A stretch of DNA of 64,000 bases, from the NCBI RefSeq assembly GCF_016801985.1, contig NZ_JAEVLS010000002.1, forward strand, positions 1,302,001 to 1,366,000, written 5' to 3'. Under the pieces are notes generated by a model. That model was given only the letters and a program-made list of their open reading frames with translations. It was not told the DNA's origin and did no database searches. Both the position numbers and the translations under genes were made by a program. Every line of letters begins with the position of its first letter. Positions within the stretch are counted from its first letter, which is position 1. This document shows, one piece after another, positions 34,988-45,183 of this stretch. The stretch is from Steroidobacter gossypii. GTDB lineage: Bacteria; Pseudomonadota; Gammaproteobacteria; Steroidobacterales; Steroidobacteraceae.

Positions 34988-35773
34988 TCAGTCCGCCATC
35001 AGAGCCTTCGCGCGAGCAAAGACGGCTTCGAACATGTCCGTCGTCAGGCGGCCGGTGTTGGTGTTGTATCGGCTGCAGTGGTAGGAGTCGATCAGCCACT
35101 GGCCGCCGGGGAGCTTGAACTCCGCGCCGTGGCCGAATTTGTAGTCGCCGACTTTCAGGCCCAGGGTGCGCAGGCAGGCGTTGTGTCCGATGGAGCCTAA
35201 CGCCAGCAGCACCACGTTCTTCGGTGCGGCGGCGAGCTCGGCTTGCAGATAGTGATTGCAGGTCGTGATCTCGACGGGCAACGGCTTGTTCTCGGGTGGC
35301 ACGCACTTCACCGCGTTGGTGATACGAGCACCGGTGAGCTTCAGGCCGTCATTGCGATGAATGGACTCGGGTTTGTTGGCGAAGCCGAACTTGTGAAGGG
35401 TTTGATAGAGCAGCACGCCGGCGTAGTCGCCTGTGAACGGCCGGCCCGTCGCGTTGGCGCCATGAAAGCCCGGCGCGAGTCCGACGATGATGAGCTTCGC
35501 TTTGCGGTCGCCAAAGGGAGCCACTGGCGCGCAGTAGTAGTCGGGATATTGCTTGCGGCCCTCCTCCAAAAACGCCGCCAGCCGCGGACAATCCGTGCAC
35601 GTGCGATCGAAGACCACGCCGTCTGAGGGCCACAAACCGTTCGCGGTTTTCTCCTCCCCCAGCGCGACCTGTTGAACGGAGCTGCGTTTGGTGCTGCGAG
35701 GAATCGAGATGGGATCGGCGACGCCGGACTTTGCTGGCTTGGCGAAGGCCTTGCGGGCGGATGACTTGCTCAT
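34988..35773 (-). CDS. Uracil-DNA glycosylase, family 5 (UDGb type)
   Basis: The 261-residue protein removes uracil, and often other deaminated bases, from DNA. It has the family motif G-L-A-P-G-F-H-G-A-N-A-T-G-R-P-F-T-G-D and four cysteines placed for a 4Fe-4S cluster: C-T-D-C near residue 60, then Cys-x14-Cys (C-V-P-P-E-N...T-T-C). The second motif is Y-H-C-S-R-Y-N-T-N-T-G-R. ATG at 35773 was chosen because conserved residues begin later and the longer start at 35812 adds only low-complexity sequence. It lies downstream of and convergent to the VapC gene. Confidence 0.87.
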   Translation of the reverse strand: MSKSSARKAFAKPAKSGVADPISIPRSTKRSSVQQVALGEEKTANGLWPSDGVVFDRTCTDCPRLAAFLEEGRKQYPDYYCAPVAPFGDRKAKLIIVGLAPGFHGANATGRPFTGDYAGVLLYQTLHKFGFANKPESIHRNDGLKLTGARITNAVKCVPPENKPLPVEITTCNHYLQAELAAAPKNVVLLALGSIGHNACLRTLGLKVGDYKFGHGAEFKLPGGQWLIDSYHCSRYNTNTGRLTTDMFEAVFARAKALMAD

Positions 35774-35820
35774 CCGCCCATTGTAGCGGCGACCGCTGCC
35801 CGCGGCCGCCACGTCATCGA

Positions 35821-36594
35821 TTACGCCTGACGACGGCGACGGCCCAGCGCGACGCCGAGTACGCCCATTGCGAACAGTGCGAGCGCGCCTGGCTCCGGCA
35901 CGCGTGCAGTGGAGATGCTGAGCGAGTCGATAGAGAAATACGTGTAGGTGCCCAGGCCTGTCACGCAGTCATTCGCCGCCGCAAAACAGTGGCCCGTCAC
36001 CTCCTGGTAGTAGCCGATCGGTGTTGTCGCGGCGAGCACGGGGATGAGACTCAGCGGATCAAAGCCGTTCAGCAGATCGATCAGACCCCGGTCGGCATCC
36101 GACCAATACAGCGCGAGTTCGCGGAACAGATACGTGCCGTCCGGGAGCGGCGCTTCGCCGGGCGCTACCCAGTATTGGGTGGAGGCATCACCGACGCGTA
36201 CGATGTCGGGCCCGAGATTCGGACCGGAGTGAAATTCCATTCCGTCGACAAAGCCTGTGGCACCAGCAAACGCCGCGGCATCGTAGGTTACGCCGCCGAT
36301 GGTCAGTTCGCTGGTAATCGCCTCGCCCGTTTCGCTGAGCGTGGTCCTGCGCTGAACCGGATACATATCGGTACGTGCCAGCAGCTGGTCGGTTTCTACC
36401 GTGATGCGTCCGATCACCGTTTGACCCGACATGTGCGGATGAGGCGTATTGATGCCGCCGAAATCAAGATCGTAGGACTCGGTCACCGTGCCCGTGAAGT
36501 CGAACACGATGGGCACCGCATGCGCCGCGCCCGCCACCATGCTGAGGGCCGCAATCATCATTGCGCGCGCTGTCGCGATCTTCGTTCGCATCAT
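35821..36594 (-). CDS. PEP-CTERM sorting-domain protein, exported
   Basis: The 257-residue protein has a signal peptide (cleavage near G-A-A-H-A) and ends with a complete PEP-CTERM signal: V-P-E-P-G-A-L-A-L-F, a hydrophobic helix, then R-R-R-R-Q-A. Proteins of this kind are recognised by an exosortase (EpsH/XrtA type) and sorted to the surface or extracellular polysaccharide. The middle is Gly-, Thr- and Asp-rich beta-type sequence with no recognisable enzyme motif. No exosortase or EPS genes are next to it, so it is a dispersed target. The specific function is unknown. Confidence 0.83.
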   Translation of the reverse strand: MMRTKIATARAMMIAALSMVAGAAHAVPIVFDFTGTVTESYDLDFGGINTPHPHMSGQTVIGRITVETDQLLARTDMYPVQRRTTLSETGEAITSELTIGGVTYDAAAFAGATGFVDGMEFHSGPNLGPDIVRVGDASTQYWVAPGEAPLPDGTYLFRELALYWSDADRGLIDLLNGFDPLSLIPVLAATTPIGYYQEVTGHCFAAANDCVTGLGTYTYFSIDSLSISTARVPEPGALALFAMGVLGVALGRRRRQA

Positions 36595-36750
36595 CCATCG
36601 CTCCTATCCGTAGTCGAAGGCGCACAGTCTATCCACGCGCAGGATGGTCTGGCGTCAAACCAGACAATAAGAATGGAAGGTGCGTTTGTTTGTAAAGCAC
36701 GCCGACACTCCAGAAGGCATCGGCGTTTCAGATACAACCTGCGAGAGGTC

Positions 36751-36810
36751 TGCAGGCTTCCCGTCACTTCCTGCTCATGCTGTGGCGTTAGAGCGGACGG
36801 GAAGCCTGCA
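36751..36810. repeat. Perfect 15-base inverted repeat with a 30-base loop
   Basis: TGCAGGCTTCCCGTC (36751-36765) is matched exactly by GACGGGAAGCCTGCA (36796-36810). It lies between aceA (stop at 36828) and the PEP-CTERM gene, both read leftward. It may end the aceBA transcript, but no T-tract follows on either strand. Confidence 0.8.
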
Positions 36811-36827
36811 TGTCGATCATGCGCCGA

Positions 36828-38114
<1,287 letters not shown>

Positions 38115-38156
38115 AAAAACCTCGATTGGAATCTGACCCATGAGTCGAAATAGGAT

Positions 38157-39761
38157 TCAGTGAATGACCCGGTAGGCTGGCAAAGTGATAAATGTCTCGA
38201 ACTCGGGCGCCGTGGTGATCTCATCGATCAACGCAGCGGCGCGCTCGAAGTTGCCGCTGAGAAAGGCCTTTTCACCGACCGCGGCGCGCAACTTGCCCAA
38301 CTCCTCACGCATGACGGCCCGGAACAGCTCGCTGGTGACTTTCCGACCGTCCTCGAGCACGCCGGCGGGATGTTTGATCCACTGCCAGATCTGCGCTCGT
38401 GAGATTTCCGCGGTGGCGGCGTCTTCCATCAGGTTGTTGATCGGCACGCAGCCGAGCCCCCCGAGCCAGGCGGCGAGATACTGAATCGATACGCTGACGT
38501 TGCTGCGCAGGCCCGCCTCGGTGATCGTGCCCTGCGGAATCTGCAGCAGATCCTTCGCGGTCACTTCGTCCCCAGGCGTCTTGCTCAACTGATTCGGGCC
38601 AGGCATCAAGCGATCGAACACCTCCATCGCCACCGGCACGAGTCCCGGATGCGCCACCCAGGTTCCATCGTGCCCGTCGCCCGCCTCGCGCTCCTTGTCC
38701 GCGCGCACCTTCGCCAAGGCCTCTTCATTGGCTTTGGGATCGCTCTTGATCGGGATCTGCGGCGCCATGCCGCCCATCGCGAACGCGCCCCGTCGATGAC
38801 ACGTGCGGATCAGCAGCTTCGAGTAGGACCGAAGAAAATGCGTGGTCATGGTGACCTGCTGGCGGTCTGGCAACACGAAATCCGCTCGGCGGCTGAACTT
38901 CTTGATGAAGCTGAAGATGTAGTCCCAGCGGCCGCAGTTGAGCCCGACGATGTAGTCCTTGAGCTCGAACAGGATCTCATCCATTTCGAACGCCGCCAGG
39001 ATGGTCTCGATCAACACCGTGACCTTGATGGTCTGTGGCGCAAGACCCAGCGTCTGCTCGGCGTGGCGGAAGACATCGGCCCACAGCCGCGCTTCGAGGT
39101 GACTTTCCAACTTCGGCAGATAGAAATAAGGCCCGGTGCCCCGCGCTTTGAGCTCGGCGTGGTTGTGAAACAAATAAAGACCGAAATCGACGAAGGCGCC
39201 CGGCGCACGGCGTCCGTCCACATAGATATGTTTCTCGAACAGGTGCCAGCCGCGCGGCCGCACCATCAAAGTGGCGATCTGCGGATTGAGCCGGTACTGC
39301 TTGCCGTCGGGGTTGGCGAACGAAATGCTGCGATCGACCGCATCGCGCAGATTGATCTGCCCTTGCACCACGTTGTCCCAGGTCGGCGTGAGCGAGTCTT
39401 CGCAGTCCGCCATGAACACCTTCGCGCCCGAGTTCAGCGCGTTGATGATCATCTTGCGATCGGTCGGTCCGGTGATCTCGACGCGGCGATCCTGCAGATC
39501 CGCGGGCACCGTGGTGACGCGCCATTGCCCTTCACGAACGTGACGTGTCTCGGCGAGGAAGTCGGGTAATGCGCCGGCATCGAGTTGCTTCTGGCGGGTT
39601 GCGCGCGCATCGAGCAACCCGGTGACACGATCGCCAAAACGACGGCAGAGATCGGCGACGAATTCGAGCGCGGCCGGAGTCAGGATGCCCTCGTAACCTG
39701 GACGCATCGCGCCCCGAATCTCCACCCTGATGCTCGAAGTCTCCGCAGGATTGGTCGCCAC
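38157..39761 (-). CDS. aceB: Malate synthase A
   Basis: The 534-residue enzyme condenses glyoxylate and acetyl-CoA to malate. Its length and motifs match the A isoform: F-M-A-D-C-E-D-S-L-T-P-T-W near residue 115, V-R-P-R-G-W-H-L, I-E-T-I-L-A-A-F-E-M and G-R-W-D-Y-I-F-S-F. First gene of a two-gene operon with aceA. A divergent LysR-type gene begins 111 bases upstream and is the obvious candidate regulator. Confidence 0.96.
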   Translation of the reverse strand: MATNPAETSSIRVEIRGAMRPGYEGILTPAALEFVADLCRRFGDRVTGLLDARATRQKQLDAGALPDFLAETRHVREGQWRVTTVPADLQDRRVEITGPTDRKMIINALNSGAKVFMADCEDSLTPTWDNVVQGQINLRDAVDRSISFANPDGKQYRLNPQIATLMVRPRGWHLFEKHIYVDGRRAPGAFVDFGLYLFHNHAELKARGTGPYFYLPKLESHLEARLWADVFRHAEQTLGLAPQTIKVTVLIETILAAFEMDEILFELKDYIVGLNCGRWDYIFSFIKKFSRRADFVLPDRQQVTMTTHFLRSYSKLLIRTCHRRGAFAMGGMAPQIPIKSDPKANEEALAKVRADKEREAGDGHDGTWVAHPGLVPVAMEVFDRLMPGPNQLSKTPGDEVTAKDLLQIPQGTITEAGLRSNVSVSIQYLAAWLGGLGCVPINNLMEDAATAEISRAQIWQWIKHPAGVLEDGRKVTSELFRAVMREELGKLRAAVGEKAFLSGNFERAAALIDEITTAPEFETFITLPAYRVIH

Positions 39762-39850
39762 CGTCTCTCCCCCATCACCAGCCGGCCAGAACTGCTCCGA
39801 ACCTTAGCGATTTCCCGCCTGTGGGTAAAATATATGGTGAGTTAGAAATC

Positions 39851-39867
39851 GATATCTGATAAATATC
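39851..39867 (+). promoter_or_regulatory. Candidate LysR operator in the aceB/lysR divergent region
   Basis: GATAT-CTGATAA-ATATC is an inverted repeat in an AT-rich patch five bases before the LysR gene start. LysR proteins commonly bind such interrupted palindromes next to their own promoter. Assignment is by position only. Confidence 0.35.
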
Positions 39868-39872
39868 TCATC

Positions 39873-40787
39873 ATGGAACTCAGGCATCTGCGCTACTTCG
39901 TTGCTGTTGCTGAAGAAAAGCACATGACGCGAGCGGCCGAGCGACTCGGCATTCAGCAGCCGCCGCTCAGCATGCAGATTCGAGCCCTCGAACAGGAGCT
40001 CGATGTCCAGCTATTCCGCCGCCAGCCGCGCGGGGTTGAGTTGACCGAGGCGGGCCTCGCGTTCCTGGATCGCGCCCGGGTCATCCTCGATCAGGTCGAC
40101 CGGGCGGTCGCGACCACCCGCAGGACGGCGCGCGGTGAAGAAGGCCGCGTGGTGGTGGGCTTCACCAGCTCTGCCCCCTTTCATCCTTTCGTGCCCCGTG
40201 TGTTACGCGCGTTTCGTGAAGCGGCGCCGCTGGTCTCGCTGGTGCTCGAGGAAAGTGGCAGCAGCGAGTTGGTGCAAGGTCTGCACAACGAAGAGATCGA
40301 TGCGGCGTTCATTCGCTCGCCGGTGGCCGACGTGGTCGGTCTCACCGTGCAGCCACTGCTGGAGGAGAAGATGCTGGTGGCCTTGCCTACCGGTCACATC
40401 TTCGCTCGACGCAGCAGCTTCAGCCGCAGCGTGCTGCTGCCCTTGTCGGAGCTCGCCAAAGAAACATTCGTGCTCTACAAGCGCCCGGGCGGCCCCGGTC
40501 TGTACGACACCATCATCGCGGCCTGCAAGACCTCCGGCTTCAGTCCCCGGGTTGGACAGGAAGCGCCGCGTATCATCTCGACATTGAATCTGGTGGCCGC
40601 CGGCATCGGCGTGTCGATCGTTCCCGCATCGCTGCAGCGCTTGCAGATGGACGGCATCGTGTATCGCAAGCTCGAGGACATGCCGCAGCTCACCGCGCCT
40701 CTGATCCTGGCGTGTCGCCATGGCGAAAACGCCGCGGCCGTGCAACGCTTTCTCGATCTCGTGCGCAGCGCCGCCGACAACATTTGA
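39873..40787 (+). CDS. LysR-family transcriptional regulator
   Basis: The 304-residue protein has the N-terminal winged helix-turn-helix (M-E-L-R-H-L-R-Y-F-V-A-V-A-E-E, A-A-E-R-L-G-I-Q-Q-P-P-L-S-M-Q-I-R) and the periplasmic-binding-like effector domain (V-V-V-G-F-T-S-S-A-P-F near residue 92). The A-x-R-L-G-I-Q-Q-P-P-L-S pattern is close to the catabolic CatR/BenM subgroup. It is divergent from aceBA over 111 bases and is probably their regulator. rluE begins four bases after its stop. No ribosome-binding site is obvious before ATG 39873. Confidence 0.9.
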   Translation: MELRHLRYFVAVAEEKHMTRAAERLGIQQPPLSMQIRALEQELDVQLFRRQPRGVELTEAGLAFLDRARVILDQVDRAVATTRRTARGEEGRVVVGFTSSAPFHPFVPRVLRAFREAAPLVSLVLEESGSSELVQGLHNEEIDAAFIRSPVADVVGLTVQPLLEEKMLVALPTGHIFARRSSFSRSVLLPLSELAKETFVLYKRPGGPGLYDTIIAACKTSGFSPRVGQEAPRIISTLNLVAAGIGVSIVPASLQRLQMDGIVYRKLEDMPQLTAPLILACRHGENAAAVQRFLDLVRSAADNI

Positions 40788-40791
40788 TTCG

Positions 40792-41412
40792 ATGAACGCT
40801 CCCGCCCTGCTGCTGCTGAACAAGCCCTATCGCGTCCTCACCCAGTTCACGAGCCAGGATGGCAAGGCGACGCTGCGCGATTACGTGCACGCGCCCGGCA
40901 TGCGCCCCGCGGGACGGCTGGACTACGACAGTGAAGGGCTGGTGTTGTTGACCGACTCGGGCTCTCTACAAACCCGACTCGCCGATCCGCGCTGGAAACA
41001 GGAAAAAAGCTATCTGGTGCAGGTCGAAGGTGAGATTGACGACCAGGCGCTCGAGCGCTTGCGTCGCGGCGTGAACCTGAACGATGGCATGACGCTGCCG
41101 GCCGACGCCGAGCGCATCGATGAGCCCGCCTGGTTGTGGCCGCGCGATCCGCCGATTCGGTTTCGGAAGGCCATTCCTGCGAGCTGGCTCGAGCTCACCA
41201 TTCGCGAAGGCCGCAATCGTCAGGTCCGGCGCATGACCGCGGCCGTGAACTTGCCGACGCTGCGTTTGATTCGCTGGTCGGTCGGGCCCTGGACGCTCGA
41301 AGGTCTTGCGCCGGGACAATCGCGAGCCGTGGAGGCCCGCGACGTGCAGAACTTCCTGAAGCAGATTACGTCCCGGTATCGACCAGCTTCTTCTCGCGCA
41401 ACACGACGATGA
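40792..41412 (+). CDS. rluE: 23S rRNA pseudouridine synthase, RluE type
   Basis: The 206-residue protein converts a uridine of 23S rRNA (2457 in E. coli numbering) to pseudouridine. It has the RsuA/RluE catalytic motif with the essential Asp in A-G-R-L-D-Y-D-S-E-G-L, preceded by L-L-L-L-N-K-P-Y-R-V-L, and the later E-G-R-N-R-Q-V-R-R-M-T-A. The S4 domain of RsuA is absent, as in RluE. Its last 47 bases overlap the end of the convergent EamA gene. Confidence 0.88.
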   Translation: MNAPALLLLNKPYRVLTQFTSQDGKATLRDYVHAPGMRPAGRLDYDSEGLVLLTDSGSLQTRLADPRWKQEKSYLVQVEGEIDDQALERLRRGVNLNDGMTLPADAERIDEPAWLWPRDPPIRFRKAIPASWLELTIREGRNRQVRRMTAAVNLPTLRLIRWSVGPWTLEGLAPGQSRAVEARDVQNFLKQITSRYRPASSRATRR

Positions 41413-42274
41413 ACACGCCGATCAGGGTCACGGCGCCCCCGAGCAACATGCGCGTCGTCAGCTGATCGTTCAGCAACGTCACGCCGAAGAAGATACCGAA
41501 CAAGGGCGAGAGCAGCGTGATCGGCGACAGGCTGGTCACCGGGTACTTGCTGATCATGTAATACCACGCGGTGTGCGCGACCAGGCTCGACATCACCGCC
41601 GTGAAGGCCAGCGCCACCCAACCTTTCCAGTCGGCGTTCTGCGCCGCCTGCCACTGTCCCGTCTCGAACAGCAAGCTGAACAGCAGCAGCACCGAGCCGC
41701 CGGCGAGCGCGATCCAGGCCTGCAACTCCAGGGGACGAATGTTCTTCAAACGCTTGACGAAGATGGTGCCGAGCGACGCAAAGAACGTGGACGCGACCAC
41801 CAGCGCCATGCCTTCCCAGTACGCGAACACGCGCGGATCGAAGCTGATGATGACCATGCCGCCGAACGCCAACGTGATGCCTAGCGTGCGTCGCCAGCGA
41901 ATGGTCTCGCCCAGCAGCCAGATGGACAGCAGCGTGGACATCGGCACGCCCATCTGGCTTGCGATGGCGACCGTCGCCGCATCCTCCGCGTACGACAGGC
42001 CCAGAAACAGCAACGAGAACGCCGCCGGGCCGGTGAGCATCGCCGCCAGGAACAAATTGCCCATCTGGCCGCGATGGATCTTCAGCAGCGGCAGCAGGAA
42101 CAGCGCCACCGAGCCGAAGCGCAGCGCCGTGAAAAAAATCGGCGGAAACTGACCGACCCCGATCTTGGAGGCGATCAGGTTCAACCCCCAGATGAGGTTC
42201 ATCAGCACCAGTACGATGAGATGCTTGGGGGCGATCGATGTGGCGTCCGCCACGGGAGGTGAGCTTGCGACCAT
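41366..42274 (-). CDS. DMT-superfamily (EamA) transporter
   Basis: The 302-residue membrane protein has ten hydrophobic segments in two repeated EamA halves (M-N-L-I-W-G-L-N-L-I-A-S-K at the start; A-F-T-A-V-M-S-S-L-V-A-H-T-A-W-Y-Y-M in the second half). Such proteins export amino acids, metabolites or drugs; the substrate is unknown. ATG at 42274 begins four bases after the end of the aminopeptidase gene, so they are co-transcribed. Its 3' end overlaps rluE. Confidence 0.87.
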   Translation of the reverse strand: MVASSPPVADATSIAPKHLIVLVLMNLIWGLNLIASKIGVGQFPPIFFTALRFGSVALFLLPLLKIHRGQMGNLFLAAMLTGPAAFSLLFLGLSYAEDAATVAIASQMGVPMSTLLSIWLLGETIRWRRTLGITLAFGGMVIISFDPRVFAYWEGMALVVASTFFASLGTIFVKRLKNIRPLELQAWIALAGGSVLLLFSLLFETGQWQAAQNADWKGWVALAFTAVMSSLVAHTAWYYMISKYPVTSLSPITLLSPLFGIFFGVTLLNDQLTTRMLLGGAVTLIGVFIVVLREKKLVDTGT

Positions 42275-42277
42275 CAA

Positions 42278-43666
42278 TCAACGCACATATCGCTGCTTGA
42301 GGAACGCATATAACGCACGAACCGTCTGCGGTTCCGCACCGACCGGGCGACCCGGACGCTCTTTGCCATTCCAGGCGTACAGATCCAGGTGCAGCCAGGC
42401 GCGGGCGTGGCTCACGAAGCGCCGTAAGAACAAGGCGGCGATGATGGAGCCGGAGAAGCCTGAAGCCGATACATTGTTCATGTCGGCGATTTTGCTCGAC
42501 AGCTCATCGTCGTACCCGGTCCATAAGGGCATGCGCCACATCGGATCGGCCTCGGCCCCGCCAGCGCGCAGCACTTCGTCGGCGACATCATCATCGGTGC
42601 TGTACAGCGCCGGCAGCTCCGGCCCCAGGGCCACGCGTGCGGCGCCGGTGAGCGTTGCGGTATCGATGAGCAGGTCCGGTTGTTCTTCGTCGGCGAGCGC
42701 CAGCGCATCGCAAAGAATCAGTCGGCCTTCAGCGTCGGTGTTGCCCACCTCCACCGTGAGCCCTTTACGCGTGCCGAGCACGTCGCCAGGACGAAACGCG
42801 TTGCCCGCGATCGAGTTCTCGACCATCGGCAGCAACACACGCAAACGCACCGGCAGCTTCGCGTCCATGACGGTCTGCGCCAACGCCAGCGCCACGGCGG
42901 CGCCACCCATGTCTTTTTTCATGAGCAGCATGGAGGCGCCGGGCTTGATGTCCAGCCCGCCGGTGTCGAAGCACACGCCCTTGCCCACCAATGTCACTTT
43001 CGGATGGGATGAATCGCCCCATTCGATATCAACGAGTCTTGGCGCCACCGCGGCGGCGCGGCCCACCGCGTGAATGGCAGGCAGGCGCTCCTTCAACAGA
43101 TCGTCACCGATGACGACGCGGTGCCTTGCGCCGTAACGACGCGCGACTTCGACGGCCGCTTGCGCCAGCGCCTCGGGCGACATGTCGTTGGCGGGCGTGT
43201 TGACCAGATCGCGCGCAAGCGTGCTGGCCGAACGCAATCTTTCCACCTCCGAGGCATCGGCGCCTTCCGGCAGTTGCAACTGCACCGAGCGCTGTGGACC
43301 GCCGCGCCGGTAGCGTTCGAAGCGATATTGTCCGTAGCCCCACCCTGCGGCGAATCGAGTCGCGGCATTGGCGGGCAATGCATGAGCGAGATGGTACTGA
43401 CCATCGGGCAGCCGATCGGCGAGCGCCGCGCCGAGCCAGAAGCTCATCTCCTCGCGCGGATTGTGCTTGCCTGCACCGACGATCACGCGCTCCGGTCGGC
43501 CCTGCGGCCCTGGCAGCAGCAGCGTTTTGTTTCGTTCGGCCTTGAAGCCGTGCGTTGCGGCCCAGTTGCGCACCGGCTCGTCTTGAGCGGCCCGCCACTG
43601 CTCGAACTCATCTTCGTGCAGCAGCTGTAACGGGATCGACGAGTGATTGGCGTTGGAGACAGTCAT
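42278..43666 (-). CDS. Leucyl aminopeptidase family (M17) peptidase
   Basis: The 462-residue cytosolic metallopeptidase has the M17 catalytic signature N-T-D-A-E-G-R-L-I-L near residue 320 and the metal-site K-G-V-C-F-D-T-G-G-L-D-I-K and M-K-K-D-M-G-G-A-A. It removes N-terminal residues from peptides. It is shorter than PepA and closer to the PepB-like group. It precedes the EamA gene without a gap and is divergent from the ilv leader across about 230 bases. Confidence 0.9.
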   Translation of the reverse strand: MTVSNANHSSIPLQLLHEDEFEQWRAAQDEPVRNWAATHGFKAERNKTLLLPGPQGRPERVIVGAGKHNPREEMSFWLGAALADRLPDGQYHLAHALPANAATRFAAGWGYGQYRFERYRRGGPQRSVQLQLPEGADASEVERLRSASTLARDLVNTPANDMSPEALAQAAVEVARRYGARHRVVIGDDLLKERLPAIHAVGRAAAVAPRLVDIEWGDSSHPKVTLVGKGVCFDTGGLDIKPGASMLLMKKDMGGAAVALALAQTVMDAKLPVRLRVLLPMVENSIAGNAFRPGDVLGTRKGLTVEVGNTDAEGRLILCDALALADEEQPDLLIDTATLTGAARVALGPELPALYSTDDDVADEVLRAGGAEADPMWRMPLWTGYDDELSSKIADMNNVSASGFSGSIIAALFLRRFVSHARAWLHLDLYAWNGKERPGRPVGAEPQTVRALYAFLKQRYVR

Positions 43667-43714
43667 GGCCGCAAGTGAGCCCCTGGTGGATCGTGTGGGC
43701 TCGATGGTTCACGT

Positions 43715-43728
43715 GTCACGATCGTGAC
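43715..43728. promoter_or_regulatory. Perfect 14-base palindrome between pepB-like and ilv leader
   Basis: GTCACGATCGTGAC is a perfect palindrome, 49 bases before the M17 gene start and about 170 bases before the ilv leader peptide. It looks like a dimeric operator; the regulator is unknown. The remaining part of 43667-43897 shows no gene. Confidence 0.4.
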
Positions 43729-43897
43729 GCAGCGCTCATAAGAGTAGCGCAGCTTGACAAGCAGCGCAGCCCTATGGTGCCATTCGCGGGCTTTATTGCA
43801 CACAATCCGACGCACGCACCGTTTGTTAAGCCCCGTTGTTAGAAACCAGGTCATGCCTGCAGCCACGCTCGCTTCCGCCGAATCCCTCGGCCACACG

Positions 43898-43978
43898 ATG
43901 ATCGCCGCGATCATTGTAGTAGAGCGTGTAGTCGTCTCCGGCCTGCTGCGGCGGGCTGGGTGCGGGACCGGCGTCTGA
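43898..43978 (+). CDS. ilv leader peptide (regulatory)
   Basis: This 26-codon frame encodes M-I-A-A-I-I-V-V-E-R-V-V-V-S-G-L-L then R-R-A-G-C-G-T-G-V. Eleven of the first 17 residues are Ile, Val or Leu, the products of the pathway that follows. An in-frame ATG at 43853 would give 41 codons; neither start has a strong ribosome-binding site. Its role is to stall ribosomes when branched-chain aminoacyl-tRNA is scarce, which controls the attenuator just downstream. Confidence 0.8.
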   Translation: MIAAIIVVERVVVSGLLRRAGCGTGV

Positions 43979-44027
43979 TCACCACAGGATAGAGATTCGC
44001 CATACGAACCCCGCACCGGCCAGCCCG
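43952..44027 (+). promoter_or_regulatory. Antiterminator of the ilvC attenuator
   Basis: CGGGCTGG (43952-43959) can pair with CCAGCCCG (44020-44027), and GTGCGGG (43960-43966) with CCCGCAC (44010-44016), leaving a 3-base bulge. The 3' arm overlaps the left arm and loop of the terminator at 44004-44040, so the two structures exclude each other. The 5' arm lies in the end of the leader peptide, beyond the Ile/Val codons, as ribosome-mediated attenuation requires. Confidence 0.7.
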
Positions 44028-44050
44028 AGGCGGGGTTCGTTCGTTTTTGT
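44004..44050 (+). terminator. Attenuator terminator before ilvC
   Basis: ACGAACCCCGC (44004-44014) pairs perfectly with GCGGGGTTCGT (44030-44040) across a 15-base loop and is followed by TCGTTTTTGT. The structure ends 51 bases before the ilvC start. Confidence 0.88.
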
Positions 44051-44101
44051 CACACTCGTTTTGTACACAAGCTCATCAAGCTTAAATTCGGAGAGAGCGA
44101 A

Positions 44102-45097
<996 letters not shown>

Positions 45098-45118
45098 TCT
45101 TTCTTCGAGCCACGCGAG

Positions 45119-45147
45119 TCGGCCCCGGGACGATCTTCCGGGGCCGA
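45119..45147 (+). other. Intercistronic hairpin between ilvC and ilvE
   Basis: TCGGCCCCGG (45119-45128) pairs perfectly with CCGGGGCCGA (45138-45147). No T-tract follows, so it more likely stabilises or segments the transcript than ends it. Confidence 0.6.
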
Positions 45148-45183
45148 TCGGGCGGCGGCGGAATCATCGAACAGGAGCCTCAC

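Noticed and set aside
43754-43778. TTGACA and TATGGT as the ilv promoter
   Set aside because: The elements are only 13 bases apart, too close for a normal promoter. The real start of the ilv transcript was not located.
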